64,000 nucleotides of DNA from Phascolarctos cinereus (GCF_002099425.1 NW_018343955.1:17402501-17466500); one strand, 5' to 3'; shown: positions 46,961-58,389, counted from the stretch's first letter. The notes: generated by a model not told the origin, from the sequence alone. Program-made: numbers and translations.

Positions 46961-47339
46961 TCTCAAGGAAGAATTTCTAGAGAAGGAAAGTAAGATCAAC
47001 AAAGGTTTGGAAGGTATGAATGCACATGGTGAGTCAGAAGACTCTGAGGGAACACTACATTCTGATTGGGACCTTGGGGAGCTTGGAGATAATAAATACT
47101 TGTCCAGTTGAGTTGATAGGAAGTCACGCTGTGAATGATTTTTAATGCCAGGCTAAACCATTTGGAATTCAATATGTGGGCAATGAGAAGTCAACAAAGA
47201 CATTTCATTAGGGTATGACGTGCCAAATAACTTAAGAAAATTAATATGACTACGTTACCCAGAACAAAATGTATTTTTTGCTGCATCCAATTGGGATTTT
47301 AAAAATCTAGTTTGACAATTATAATTATGGAAGGGGAGA

Positions 47340-47540
47340 TATTTGGTACAGACCTGTAATTTCATTAGTATGAGGAAGTCCAGGTATGCAAACTTCCTCC
47401 ACAGATGCATATTTGTAACTCATTAATAATTTACATTCTTAGAGATTGTGATTGTACTGAATGAGAGGTAAAATGACTTGTCCATAGTCATGCAGGCAGA
47501 AGCAGAACAGACTATGTGACTCTAAGATGGGCCCTCTAAT
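47340..47540 (-). mobile_element. CORE-SINE with distinctive 3' module
   Basis: Antisense: module first (gacctgtaatttcattagta, tgaggaagtccaggtatgc, ttcttagagattgtgattg), then core (tgacttgtccatagtcatg). Same family as 19068-19538. Confidence 0.75.
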
Positions 47541-47541
47541 A

Positions 47542-48112
47542 GCAATTATTGCTATTATTATGTGCTTTAAGGTTTGCAAAGTCTTTTGAAAATATTGTCT
47601 CATTTTATCTTCATCTTCACAACAGTCCTGGGGGTAAGTGCTATTATTATCCCTATGTCATGGATGGGAGCTGTGGTAGACAAAGGTTAGGAGACTTACC
47701 CATGGTTACATAGATAGTAAATGTCCAAGGTGGGATCTGAACTCAGATCTTCATTACTCCAAGTCCAGAACTCTATCTAGTATACCACCAAGCTGCCCCT
47801 CTATCTACTCTACCATAATGTTTCCACTGTAATTATCCATACATATTCCCAGATAGTAATTAAAATAAAAGCCAATATTTCATAAAATGCCTTAAAGTAT
47901 ACAAAAAGCTTTACATATGTTATTTTATTTAATCCTCACAGGTACCCTGTAAGGCAAGTGCTATTACCACCCTACTTTTACACCAGATGAAACTGAAGCA
48001 GACACAAAGATTAAGTGACTTACTCAGGGTTACAGAGCTAATTAGTATTTGAGGCAGGATTTGAACTCAGGTCTTCATGATTGTAAGCCTCTCACTCTCT
48101 GCTTCTAAGCCA
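47542..48112 (-). mobile_element. Two THER1/MIR SINEs in tandem, same orientation
   Basis: 47542-47800: ttaaggtttgcaaagtctttt, cacaacagtcctgggggtaag, ctctatctagtataccacc. 47855-48112: gctttacatatgttattttat, aatcctcacaggtaccctg, gtatttgaggcaggatttg. Both are antisense and nearly complete. Confidence 0.85.
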
Positions 48113-48911
48113 TCATCAACATGAGAAACAAAAGACATAGTATTCGTACAGAATAAGTGATGGCCAGGTACAGCAATCAGGCACCAGTACACTTGGCCTT
48201 TCAGCCCCATTGTCAAATGGGTTTTAATCTCTGAGAAGACCATGCTCTTTTTTTCTCCTTCTTTCTTCAGAAAGATCTAAATGCCATATTTCCATTTTGA
48301 ACACTTTTTTTTAAAGTAGAAAGTATTTTTATTTCTTCACTGGAGTTTTCTTTCCATTCTCCTACTTTCATCATGAAACTTGAGCTCATGTTCCACCAAT
48401 GAGATCATGTTCCCTCCCATGGCTCTACCCTGACCCCTAGCCCCACCCCCAAAAGAAGCTAACTTCCATAAATTTGGCTTCCTAAACTTAGAACTTGGAA
48501 ATAGCGTGATAGATGGCTCTTTCAGATATCATTCTTCAAAGAATGTTACAAACACAGACTCAACTGTCTTCATAATGACCCTATGGAGAAAATCCTATCA
48601 TTCTTAGTATTGCTAAAGCAATACTAAGAGTGTCTAGTGGTAAGAACACAATTAAGGCTCATATGGATTCTATTCTAAGCTCATCCACTGACTCATTTTG
48701 TGATTTTTTTTAAGTCTCTGTGACATCTTTCCCAAAAATAGTAATACACTCCAGTATTTACCTGCCAAGATGGTGAAATATGATAAACATTTACATATCA
48801 GAAGTCCTTCATTATAAAACAATGAAAATATGTATCACAAAAGTGAAAGCTGATTGTTTGTGTCCATAAATGTCTTTTCTAGGCCTCAAGTTCAAAGCCA
48901 TATTTCAAATT
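48113..48911. other. Repeat-poor stretch with a perfect hairpin
   Basis: About 800 bp, mostly unique. 48640-48730 may be a very old MIR. A perfect 12-bp-stem hairpin lies at 48602-48629. No coding pattern. Confidence 0.45.
48602..48629. repeat. Hairpin, 12-bp perfect stem, 4-nt loop
   Basis: tcttagtattgc, loop taaa, then gcaatactaaga. It has no U-run typical of a terminator (not relevant in this genome type). It is too short for a microRNA precursor unless the flanks also pair, which they do not obviously do. Confidence 0.95.
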
Positions 48912-49055
48912 TTAGAATTAGGTATTAGAACTAGAAGCCACCCTGGAGAACATTTTACAGACAAGGAAACTGAGACCTAGAAGGATAAAGTGAGTTACCT
49001 AAGATCACACAACTAGATAAAAGCAGTGCCAGGACTAAGCCCTGGGTTTTTCCAT
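48912..49055 (-). mobile_element. L3-tail/MIR3-type fragment
   Basis: Antisense: gaagccaccctggagaac, acaaggaaactgagaccta, cctaagatcacacaactag. Confidence 0.75.
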
Positions 49056-49227
49056 GAAATAGCGATGTGGTCTTGGACAATTTACTTCACTAATGAGAGG
49101 TTAAGACTAAGTGATCACTAAGCTCCCTTATATCTTGTGAACGTTCTTTGGTTATATAATTTCCTGACTGGCTTTTTTTCCAATGTTCTTGGTTTGGGGT
49201 CGTCCATTGTTGTTATTGTTATTGTTG
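49056..49227. other. Old MIR piece and unique DNA
   Basis: 49060-49140 resembles a diverged MIR core (tgtggtcttggacaatttac). The rest is unique. A (tta/ttg)n run at 49207-49228 precedes the RTE-SINE fragment. Confidence 0.4.
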
Positions 49228-49330
49228 GAGAAGGAAATGGCAAACCACTGTAGTATCTTTGCCAAGAAAACCCCAAATGGGGTCATGGAGAGTTGGACAT
49301 GTCTGAAAATGACTGAAAAACAGCAACACA
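49228..49330 (+). mobile_element. 5'-truncated MAR1/RTE 3' end
   Basis: Only the RTE-derived tail is present: gagaaggaaatggcaaacc, gccaagaaaaccccaaatgg, gaaaatgactgaaaaacagc. The flanks 49156-49181 and 49358-49382 share cctgactg and cttt, a possible long imperfect duplication around it. Confidence 0.8.
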
Positions 49331-49334
49331 TCAT

Positions 49335-51500
49335 TTGAACATTTTTCAGTCGTTTAATCTCCTGACTGACTTTCTGACCAGTGGTATTGGTTCAACTCAC
49401 ATTAACAGTTTTAAAAAGGAATCTCTAAGGCAAAGGAGAAAAATTAAAAGTATTAACATTACTAAAGGGAAAGCAGAAACAATCTTATTTGCAACTAAAA
49501 ATGCTTTACTTAGAGAACCCCAGAGAATAAAGACAATTAAGAAAATTAAATTTTTTGTTGTTCTGTTGTTTAAGACTCTTTGTAATCCAATTTGGGGTTT
49601 TCTTGACAAAGAAACTAGAGTGGCTTGTCATTTCCTTCTCCAGCTCATTTTATAGATGAAGAACTGAGGCAAGGGTTAAGTGACTTGCCTGGAGTCACTC
49701 ACCAGCCTGTAGCTGGAAAGTGTCTAAGGTCAGATTTGAACTCAAGGTGATGATTCTTCCTAACTACAGAGCTGGCACTCTAATAATAGGCACACTATAA
49801 TACCTAACTGACCTAAGAAAAATAATAGTATTAAATTAGATGAGAAAAAAATACAAAATCAGCAATACTTTATTTAGTCAATTAATAATTATTTATTAAA
49901 CATTTACTATGTGCCAGGCAGTATTTACAAAAACAAGACAAAATAACAGAGATCTATTCTAAACAACTAAAAAATGCATTTAACTGACAGATTTAACACT
50001 GTACTAGTAAAATCACCAAGAGGTTACTTTAAAGAACCAAGCAGAGTAACAACAAATTTCAATTTGAGGAATAACCTAGAATCTAAGACGAATAATGAAA
50101 AGTAAAACAAAAATGAAAAGCACATGATAGAGTCAGATCACAAGCTTCATCATAAAATCATGGTACCCCAAACAATTTTGGTACTATTTTAAAAAGAGAA
50201 AAGTAGATAAGTGAAACAGAATAGACATCTAACAACACAAACTACTAGGGGTAATACTTGCGATTTGTCAAGAATTCCTAGGAACCCTGGAAGGCAATTT
50301 GGCAGAAATTAGATTTAGATTGGATTTTTCACCACATACCACAACGAATTCCAAATGAACATATGACCTAAATAAAATGTCACATAATTTTTTTTAAGTT
50401 GGGAGAGAATTTTCAGGTCTATGATTAGAGAAATGATTTTAACCATATAAGGGATTGGTGAGATCATAAAAGATAAAACATTTTTGTTTCATAAAATTTA
50501 AATGATTTTTCCAAAACAAAATCAAAGCAACTAAGGAAAAAAAGAAAAGTGTCATTTGGGGGGGAATATTTGCATCAGATAGCACTGATAGCACTGATGA
50601 AAGTCTGATATTCAAAATAAATAAGAATTTAAAGCAAATATATAAGAACAAGAGCTATTCTCCAACCAATGTGATCAAAGAATGTGAACAGTCCTCAAGA
50701 GAAGTGTCCCAAATTGCTGATAAGAAAAATGCAAACTAAAAAAAAAAAAGTCCTTGGATTTCACTTTATACCAATTAAACTAGAAAAGATGATGAAAAGT
50801 AGCATTAAAAACTATGTGAAGCTATGCACACTAATAACTGTTTGCACAGCTATGAATTGGTCCAACAATTCTGTACCAATTCTGGTCTGGATCAAGAAAA
50901 GCCATTAAACTACTCTTACCTTTTTATCCAATGATCCCTCTATTCCAGTGCATATACCCAAGGAAATCAAGAAGTCAAAGATAAAAAAGAAAAAATGTTA
51001 GATAGATAGGTAGATATAGATATAGATACACACATGCATATATGTCAAAATATTTGTAACAATTTTAGTTGTAGGTGGAAACAAAGTGGGTGCCTATTAA
51101 TTAAAATTCAGAGAACTTTTGAAAGAGGTATGAATTGTTGCAGTGAAGAAAATAGAGCCTGGAGAACAATATATAAAGATTATGATAACGTAGATGAAAA
51201 AAACACACTGAAATATATAGAGATACTAATTAAATATAATAATCACATTTTGTTCTGTAAGGCTGATAATGAAATACACCTCTCACCTTTCATTGGCAGA
51301 TAGTGGGTTATGGGATCAGAATATTGCATATGCTATCAAATGTGTTCACTGTTCTGGTGGGTTTCCTTAATTGGTTTTGTTTTTATAAAAGTGAGTATAG
51401 AAGGATGAGAGCTTATTAGAAAGTGACTGTGGTATGAGAAAAAATAGGCATCAATAAAACATCAAAGAATCACAAGGAATAATAATAAAGTGAATAAAAT
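49335..51500 (+). mobile_element. L1 LINE, old ORF2 remnant with nested SINE
   Basis: The frame near 49475-49540 reads GKAETILFATKNALLREPQR, where functional L1 has ETILFADDM...YLENPRE. Later parts are about 50280-50350 (FSPHTTTNS), 50600-50680 (IYKNKSYSPTNVIK) and 50750-50900 (MNWSNNSVPILVW). It is split by a MAR1 SINE (49548-49815) and probably an L2 tail (49870-49945). A GATA-like run at 51002-51030 lies inside. It is more diverged than the L1 at 39728. Confidence 0.8.
49548..49815 (-). mobile_element. MAR1-type SINE nested in L1
   Basis: Antisense: ttttttgttgttctgttgtt, gtggcttgtcatttccttctc, tgacttgcctggagtcactc, gctggcactctaataatagg. It is diverged at the head end. Confidence 0.85.
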
Positions 51501-51871
51501 TCAAAATTTATCTCCTTTTTTTCTTGTCTTTGGACCTTATTCTAATTAATCATGAGATGCCGAAATGTATTATTCTCTGACTTCTGTTTACTTTGGCTCC
51601 ACGAGCATTTCCAAAGGAAGTCTTAGTAGCAATTTTCTCAGTACTTGGGATTCTTTCACTTCCTGAAACCTTTCTCTTCTGTGACCTGTCTGATGGGATC
51701 TGTAACAGTAAAATAGTCACTTGAACCAACATCTGCTTCATTTCACCATCAGTAAGATTTGGTGGCAGTAACCAGAGAGTTACAACCAGCCATTGATATT
51801 ATAGCACTCCAGGTGGAAGTCATGATTGAATCAATCTCATTTCCACTCTATGTAAGACCATGATGGAGAAT
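51501..51871. other. Unique DNA
   Basis: About 370 bp after the L1 3' end. No recognised repeat or gene. Confidence 0.45.
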
Positions 51872-52005
51872 TACAATTCAATTTAATCTAACAAACCTTT
51901 TCTAAGCACCTATTATGTGCCAAGCACTATGTTACAAAATGGAATGTATAAAGATACAAAATGGAAAAAAAAACTTTCTACCCTTAAAAAGCTCACCATG
52001 ATTGC
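51872..52005 (-). mobile_element. L2 3' tail
   Basis: Antisense: ttctaagcacctattatgtg, ccaagcactatgttac, ctacccttaaaaagctcacc. Confidence 0.82.
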
Positions 52006-52134
52006 GTCATGATCCTTATGAAGAACAAAAGTATGACTCCAGGATAGAGGTATGAGCTTATGATTAGTGGTTATGATCAGGATCAACTGGATGGTTTAAT
52101 AAATAATTAGATTTCTGTAGCAAAATAATAATAG

Positions 52135-52375
52135 GAGAAACTGGTATTGTACCTGGAATTAGGAAAACATAGGTTTAAATCCTCCATCCTCTTACCAGCT
52201 AAATGACACTGGGCAGGTCACTTAATCTTTGTCTGTCTCAGTTTCCTCATCTATAAAATGGGGATAATAATAGCATCAACCTGTCAGGCTTGTTATGAAG
52301 ACCAACTGAGATAAATGTTTACAAAATGCTTTGTAAGCCTTAAAGTGCTATATAAAGGGTAGTTACTTTTATTAT
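52135..52375 (+). mobile_element. THER1/MIR SINE
   Basis: Sense: gcaggtcacttaatctttg, ctcagtttcctcatctataaa, ggcttgttatgaagacc, tttgtaagccttaaagtgc. Confidence 0.88.
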
Positions 52376-52389
52376 GTCACCACCAATGA

Positions 52390-52760
52390 CTTGTATTTCT
52401 CTAGTAGCAGAAGCTTATCTAAGAGCTTACATCACAATATCCTAGTAAGGTAATAGGCACCACAAGAATTATCATTCCTATATTGTGAATAAGGAAATTG
52501 AGGCTCTATCAGGGGTGGGGAACCTGTAGCCTCAAAGCCATGTGTGGCCCTCTAGGTCCTTGGATGTAGCCCTTTGACTGAGTCCAAGTTTTACAGAACA
52601 AATCCTTTTATTAAGGGGATTTGTTCTGTGAAGTTTGGATTCAATGAAAGGATTGTACTTGAGGACCTAGAGGGCTACAAGTGCTCAAGGCCCCAAGTTC
52701 CCCACCCCTGCAGTGATTTGTCCTTGATCACATACCTATAAGAGGGAACTGGAAGATGCC
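52390..52760 (-). mobile_element. Old MIR-type SINE split by a palindromic hAT-like element
   Basis: Left part (ttattgtgaataagg-like: atattgtgaataaggaaattg) and right part (cagtgatttgtccttgatcac) form one antisense SINE once 52510-52710 is removed. The SINE is therefore the older element. Confidence 0.6.
52510..52710. mobile_element. Palindromic hAT-like MITE, complete
   Basis: It is a 201-bp near-perfect foldback. It starts caggggtggggaacctg and ends caagttccccacccctg, the exact complement at the tip (caggggtgggg/ccccacccctg). Inner arms pair as gacctagaggg with ccctctaggtc, and aaatcctttt with aaggggattt near the centre. It has no coding capacity. The flanks ggctctat and cagtgatt show no matching TSD. 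The ends suggest a hAT-type family. Confidence 0.8.
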
Positions 52761-53274
52761 ATTTTCTTAAAGCTCATTAGGTAGATAGCTTGCCTCCACT
52801 GTTTAAGAAATTGGGAGGGAGATGGCTCTGGGAGATTACGGCATTCCCTGCAAGCTCCTCACATGCCTGACTGTGAAGCACCTCAAATGGGTATGAAGCA
52901 TGGCTTATGAACATGGAATGTGAAACAGAGACGTGAAACTGCTTTTCTTTGTCTACAAATAGTTATAGGTAAACAAGGCCAGCACATTGTAATGGAGGTA
53001 AATGCTGTGGCATTTCCTTTCTCCTCCATCTTTGCCCTCTTCCCTCCAATGGTGGCTGCTTTGTAACCAGTCGTACTAGTTAGAAGGCAGCACAAAGTCC
53101 TCAATGCCAAGTCTTCAGGGGAAAGGAAAGACCAGAAGAGAAGATAAGACCGGAAATCAGAGTCCCAAGGGAAAAACAACTTTATCTTCTTTGTGTTTGT
53201 GTGTTCAGGCAGCCACAATAAGCAAAAATAGCAGTAAAATCTCTTTTTCTCAATCTATTTTATTCTCTCAGAGA
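52761..53274. other. Unique DNA
   Basis: About 510 bp with no recognised repeat. A minus-strand frame over 52883-53218 is open for 111 codons but shows no domain. Confidence 0.45.
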
Positions 53275-53480
53275 GGCAATGTCATATAGTGGATAATGAG
53301 TCAGGAAGTATTGGGTTCAATCCTTGCTTTTAACATACAATGGCTGTTTGACCCCAAACAAGTCTCTTACCTTCTCAGTGCCCCAACCCATTCCAGGAGA
53401 TTGCCAGCAGCAGAGAACATGTGATCTGCACTTGCAACAGAAAGTTCTCTGATCCAGGTGGCAATGACATCACAGATCTA
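53275..53480 (+). mobile_element. CORE-SINE with distinctive 3' module
   Basis: Sense: gcaatgtcatatagtggat, gagtcaggaagtattgggt, module pieces gatctgcacttgcaac and ggcaatgacatcacagatc. Same family as 19068-19538. Confidence 0.7.
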
Positions 53481-53504
53481 GTCATCATCCCTCTCACCCC
53501 ATTT

Positions 53505-53815
53505 TGTTATTTTTAATATATTTTATTTTCCCCAATTATATGTTAAAACAATTTTTAACATTTTTTTAAGTTTTGAGTTTCAAATTCTATCCCTCCCTTC
53601 CCTCCACCCCCTGCCCCAATGGTAAACCATTCAATATAGGTTATGCATGTGCAATCATGTGAAACATTTCCATATTAGTCATTTTTTACAAGAAGATCTG
53701 AATAAAAAAAGTGAAAAACATCATGCTTCAGTCTGTATTCAGACAGTATCAGTTCTTTCTCTGGAGGCAGATAACATGCTTCATCATGAGTTCTTTGGAA
53801 TTGTCTTGGTCCTAG
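53505..53815 (-). mobile_element. L1 LINE 3' end, antisense
   Basis: Antisense of the same 3' end type as the L1 ending at 16296: gttttgagtttcaaattc, the ctccct-rich block, gaaacatttccatattag, gcttcagtctgtattcag, ggaattgtcttggtcc. It is truncated 5' near 53815. Confidence 0.85.
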
Positions 53816-53823
53816 AGATTAGG

Positions 53824-53999
53824 CAGGAGTGGGGAACCTGTAGCCTCAAGGCCACATGCAGCCCTCTAGGTCCTCAAGTGCAGCCCTTTGAATCCAAACT
53901 TCACAGAACAATCTTTGGGATTTGAACTCAGTCAAAGTGACAAACTTGAGAACCTAGAGGGCCACATGTGGCCTCAAGGCCACAAGTTCCCCACCCTTG
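53824..53999. mobile_element. Palindromic hAT-like MITE, centre deleted
   Basis: Same family as 52510-52710: starts caggagtggggaacctg and ends aagttccccacccttg. The central fold is shortened by about 25 bp. A direct repeat gattagg lies at 53817-53823 and 54000-54006, which fits a 7-8 bp target duplication. Confidence 0.82.
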
Positions 54000-54117
54000 G
54001 ATTAGGGAAAGGGCTGGTGACAGTCTTTACTAAGATGTGGGTTCTGGATTCTGCCAACATTATGTCTCATACTATAAAGTAGTCCCAGAGATTTGGGGGG
54101 TGGGGATGCCACCCTGT

Positions 54118-54280
54118 ACAGTAGGCAGTCAGGAAGCCAGTGTTTCCCTCCTGGTTCTGCCCCATCCAGTGGTGTGAACTAGGTCAAATATCTCTAGGTC
54201 TCAGTTTCCTGATATGTAAAAAGAGTAAGTTGGATTAAATTTTCTCTAAGACTCCTTCAGAGTCTATATTTCTATAATTC
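54118..54280 (+). mobile_element. MIR-type SINE
   Basis: Sense: gtggtgtgaactaggtcaaa, ctcagtttcctgatatgt, ctaagactccttcagagtc. Confidence 0.75.
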
Positions 54281-54424
54281 TATCAGGAAGAAAAATCTCC
54301 AAGCATTTATGCTTTGAGAAAAGCAGGGTGAAGGACCAATGACTGGGAAACAGGGCTCTCTGGTAGGAAAAGTTGGGAAAGAAACTTTCTAATGTGATTC
54401 CTAGCCCACCCTTCCATTTAGCCA

Positions 54425-54975
54425 TCAACAAGTATTTATTAAGCACTTACTATGTACTGGGTGGGCAGGTAAGTGGCTCAATGGATAGAGTGTCAGGCCT
54501 GGAGTCAGAAGGACTCCTCTTCCTGAGTTCAAATCTGGCCTCAGCCACTTACCAGCTGTGTTACCCTGGGCAAGTCACTTGGCCCTGTTTGTCTCAGTTT
54601 CCTCATCTGTAAAATGAGCTGGAGAAGGAAATGGCAAACCATTTTGCCAAGAAAACCCCAAATAGGGGTCATGAAGAGTTGGACATCACTGAAAAACAAC
54701 TCAACAACAAAAATGTACTAGGTACTGTGCTGAGTGCTAGAGATACCAAGAAAATAAATGAAATCATTCCTACTTGAAAGAATCCTACATTCTAACTGGG
54801 AAGACAAAAAAACATTTAAGTATCTAAAGAATAACAAATACAAATAATTACAGTTCTTAAACACAAGCTGGGAGGAAGGGTTGGAAAGAAAGTAGGAAAA
54901 ACTTTGTGTAAAATATATTACTTGAACTGTGTCTTGAAGAAAGAGAGGAAGGTGAAGATGACATGCTTTATAGGG
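54425..54975 (-). mobile_element. L2 LINE 3' end, antisense, split by MAR1
   Basis: Tail (gtatttattaagcacttac) before 54463. It continues after 54723 with actgtgctgagtgctagag, ttgaactgtgtcttgaag. The SINE at 54463-54712 has duplicated L2 sequence at its ends. Confidence 0.88.
54463..54712 (+). mobile_element. MAR1-type SINE with 11-bp TSD
   Basis: Full-length sense copy ending aacaactcaacaacaaaa. Target duplications atgtactgggt (54452-54462) and atgtactaggt (54713-54723) differ at one base. Confidence 0.93.
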
Positions 54976-55368
54976 TGTATCTATAGCTGGGTTTTGTGAA
55001 GATCAGGCCAAGTCCTCCTCTCCCTACCTCATACCATCCATTTCCCCAAGCCCCAAACTCTTAAATCTCAATGATTATGAACACAACATACAGAGAGACT
55101 AAACAAATGAGAGAATAGTTACAGAAAGCTGGAGAAAATAGAGCAGTGGAAATGCAGGTTTCTTTTGTTGTCACCCTTTCAGATACTCAGTGAGTGACTT
55201 CCCAAGTCTTCTCCCTTCCTCCCTTATCAACTCAAAGATTTATCTGATGCCAGTCATTGAGTGAGAATAATTAAGTTGAAGAATTGGGGCTGCTGAAGGT
55301 TTATTTTTAGGAATAGCTGAAGGAAGACTCCTTTATGGAAATAGCTATTTAAGTAGATATTAAACAAA
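54976..55368. other. Unique DNA
   Basis: About 390 bp with no recognised repeat or gene. Confidence 0.4.
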
Positions 55369-55560
55369 AATCACAGAATTTCAGAGCTTTAAGGGACAGA
55401 CACCTCAGAGGTATAACCCAACTTCTTCATTTAATGTATGAGGAAACTGAGTTCTAAAGGATGTAACAGAGCTGCCCGTGGTCTCATATTTAATTAGTGG
55501 CAGAACTGATATGACAATTCAGGACCAACTCCCAGTTCAGTGCTCTTCTCATAAGACCAT
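55369..55560 (-). mobile_element. L3-tail/MIR3-type SINE
   Basis: Antisense: cacagaatttcagagctttaa, tatgaggaaactgagttc, gtgctcttctcataagacc. Confidence 0.8.
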
Positions 55561-56399
55561 AGGACCATTTTCTACTACTAATTAATTACAAATTTAATAA
55601 ATTTGGCACAGTCCCAATATGACTCAATGAACTATTGTGGACTAGCCCGGGAACCTAACCACTGTATATAACTATTTCTATAGTGAATATGCTCCAAACT
55701 CCAAACAATTGATTTGCAATCATACCTTGAGAACACAAAAATCTTAAGTTGGGGAGTGTCAGTATTTTGTATTGTCAGATTAAATGATAAAGTCTTTTTT
55801 TTCCCTACAAACAAAAAAATGATTACAGCAAGAAACACTTTCCTCTTTCTATGAAACATTGCAGTGAACTATTTCCCTTCTTGGTGCTTGTCCATTAACA
55901 GACAACTGTAACATCCTCTGCGGTCTTCTTCACATCAGTGTTCCTAGTGACCTGAATGTCAATTCAACCACAGAGAACAGGAATAGCTAGAGATAAACCT
56001 AAATTTAATTTGACAGAGAGCCAAATATCCACTTAAATTTAAGGAATTTTCCTGACTGGGGGCTCTGAGTAATTATGATTTTACTCTTAGCTTTTCAAGT
56101 AATGTGGGCTTCATAAAGCTAAGAGGAAAGATCCACTTGGGCCTTCAGGACCATTTTTCCCCTAGGCTAAAAAATGAGCTAACTGTTTTAACAGGGTATG
56201 ACTGTTTAAATCTTCAGAAACAAAGAGGGTGTGAAGGAAAGGTCACCACACTCCTCAGAGACACATCTAAACCACCAGGGTTATACTTTAAAGTCTACAA
56301 TTCAGAGGGAAAAAGAAGTTGGGGGGAGTGGAATGTAGGTTTTTAGGTGAATGTTAGTTTAAGGTCACATCTTCCTTCCTTCCTTTTCCTTGCTTGGTC
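55561..56399. other. Repeat-poor island
   Basis: About 840 bp, AT-rich on the left, with no recognised repeat. Includes acaattgatttgcaatcat near 55705. A candidate conserved non-coding segment. Confidence 0.45.
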
Positions 56400-56675
56400 A
56401 GTCAGTGAATAAACATTTATTAAGTACTTACTATGTATGTGCCAGGCACTGTGCTAAACACTAGGGATACAAAAAGAGGCAAAAGACAATCCCTACACTC
56501 AAGGACCTTATAATTGAATGGTGGGAGATAATATGCAAAGAAATCTGTACAAACAAAGTATATACAGGAAAAATATAAAATGATTAAGACAGCTCTGTAC
56601 AAAATGGGATTTTAGTTAGGACTTAAAGGAAGCCAGGGAAGTCAATAGGCAAAGATGAGGAGGGAAGGCAATGCT
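56400..56675 (-). mobile_element. L2 LINE 3' end, antisense
   Basis: A well preserved tail: aaacatttattaagtacttac, gtgccaggcactgtgctaaac, aaagaggcaaaagacaatcc, ttagttaggacttaaagg. Confidence 0.9.
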
Positions 56676-56824
56676 TACCCACATTCCTCTTCTCCTTTCT
56701 CTTTCATTGTCTCCTTCCTCTTTGTATATCTCCCTAATGCTCACCGTTTTTCTTTCCCATACCTTTCCCCCTTCTCCTTAATACCTTATTCCTCAGTTCT
56801 TTTCCCCTTCTTTAATAAGAAGCA

Positions 56825-57395
56825 ACTCAATACAACAAAGAGTTATTAGGCATCTATTCTGTGCAGGGTACTGAGATAGATGGTGTGATTAACAGTTCTG
56901 AAAAAGAATACATCTCCCCCCCTTATTATTGTAAATTCATTGAATGCAGGGATTATGACATATACAATTAAGTGCCATAAAAATCAAATTTGAAAAGCTC
57001 AAAGAAGAGTATTCTAGGAAAAAGGAAATCCAAAGTATTCTAGGAAAGTTTAATCTGAGGAAGAGGAGGCACACAGGAGTGGAGTTGTCAGGAAAGAGTT
57101 CATGGAGGAGAGGAGGTTCAAGACAAATTTAAAGCAAGAAAAGGATTTGAACATGTGGAGATGTGGGAGTAGATTTTTGGCGTGGAGAAAAGAAAGCATA
57201 AACACAGGGAGGCAGGAGAGAGCAGGATATGATAAAAAGAACTGATAATGCAATATACCTGGAGTGGAGGCTGTAGTGTGAAAGGGAATGAAGGGGAATA
57301 GTGTGAAATAAAACAGCAAAGGTAGACTGGACCCAGATTACAGAGAGTCCCAAATGCCAAGTCAAAGAATTTGTATTTTAACCTATGGGAAAGAG
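56825..57395 (-). mobile_element. L2 LINE, older antisense copy
   Basis: Tail remnant at 56845 (agttattaggcatctattc), then ggagtagatttttggcg, tggacccagattacagag and atttgtattttaacctatgg. Open frames on the minus strand (57050-57365) come from this copy. It is separated from the 56400 copy by a pyrimidine-rich stretch. Confidence 0.65.
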
Positions 57396-57519
57396 GGTGT
57401 TACTGAGTGCCTGGTCACTCTCTCAAATAAATACTGGGTGTATTATTTATTATGTATGATTATTCCCCTGGATGGGGAGTGCCCCATCTAGGAAACCAGG
57501 ATAGGAGAAGGAAATAGGC

Positions 57520-57690
57520 AAGGGATTCCTAACCTTTTCTGCATCATAGACTCCTTTGGTAAATCAGATAAAACCTACGGCTGCCTACATTCATAGTTGA
57601 AAGAAATGCTATATTTCAGTTAGAAGTCACTGAAAACAAAAATGTAATTTTTTCCCATCCAAATTTATGGACTTCCTTGAGAACCTTTGG
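57520..57690. mobile_element. hAT-Charlie-like relic
   Basis: agggattcctaaccttttctg, gcatcatagactcctttgg, ttttttcccatccaaatttatgg. Same consensus as 46634-46803, other end retained. Confidence 0.7.
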
Positions 57691-58389
57691 AGTGCCTGTG
57701 CTTCTCAGGAACACTTCCAAGATCTCCCTCTGCTCTCATCACCTCAAAATTGTTCTTCCTTTCACGTTCATTCCATCCATCTACCTCCCTATCCAGACCT
57801 TGACTGCTGTTATCTCCTGAGCACAAGGCCATCCTCCCTGCTTTCTCAAGATGTGCAGCAAAGGACTCACACTCTTTTGTTCTAACTTCAACACATTGTC
57901 ATATTTGAGGCTTCCAATATCCACATTGTTGTCCCTCAAAAATACTGACCTCACAGTTCACCAGCCTCTTCAATTTCCATGATCTGTATCTTCACTCCAA
58001 CCCAGACACACCATAATATGAGTACCCTTCCTTGACCTCACCACCAGCTATAACTGACCTCCATAATCCAGAATACTGAAATTCTTCTATCTAACCACAA
58101 CTCCTTATTCATACATTTTCCCTTCTGCTTCACCCCTCTTAAAATTATTCTTTGTCCTTATCTTCATCATGATCTCCAGTCACTCCACCCCATCCCTGTC
58201 TTCCCAGTCTATTGCCCTGCTCAGCCTCATGTTCTTCTCATTCTATTCTTGACCCTAGAGTTAACTGGTTCAATTTGTTGCTGGTCTCTACCCACAAACC
58301 TCTTTTTCTATTGCTGTCGTTCCTTTCTAAATCCTAGCTCTGAATTATTCCCACAATGTGCTTTTTGTGTTCCTATTCAGTCAACATGA

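Larger units (their letters stand above)
46250..47280 (-). mobile_element. Old L2 LINE, antisense, with nested hAT and SINE
   Basis: The tail (ttgttaagcacctactatg) is at 46260. Further L2-like blocks (gggaccttggggagcttgg, gggcaatgagaagtcaac) follow from 46965. Between them lie a hAT relic (46634-46803) and a SINE (46830-46960). Divergence is high, so the joining of blocks is tentative. Confidence 0.6.
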
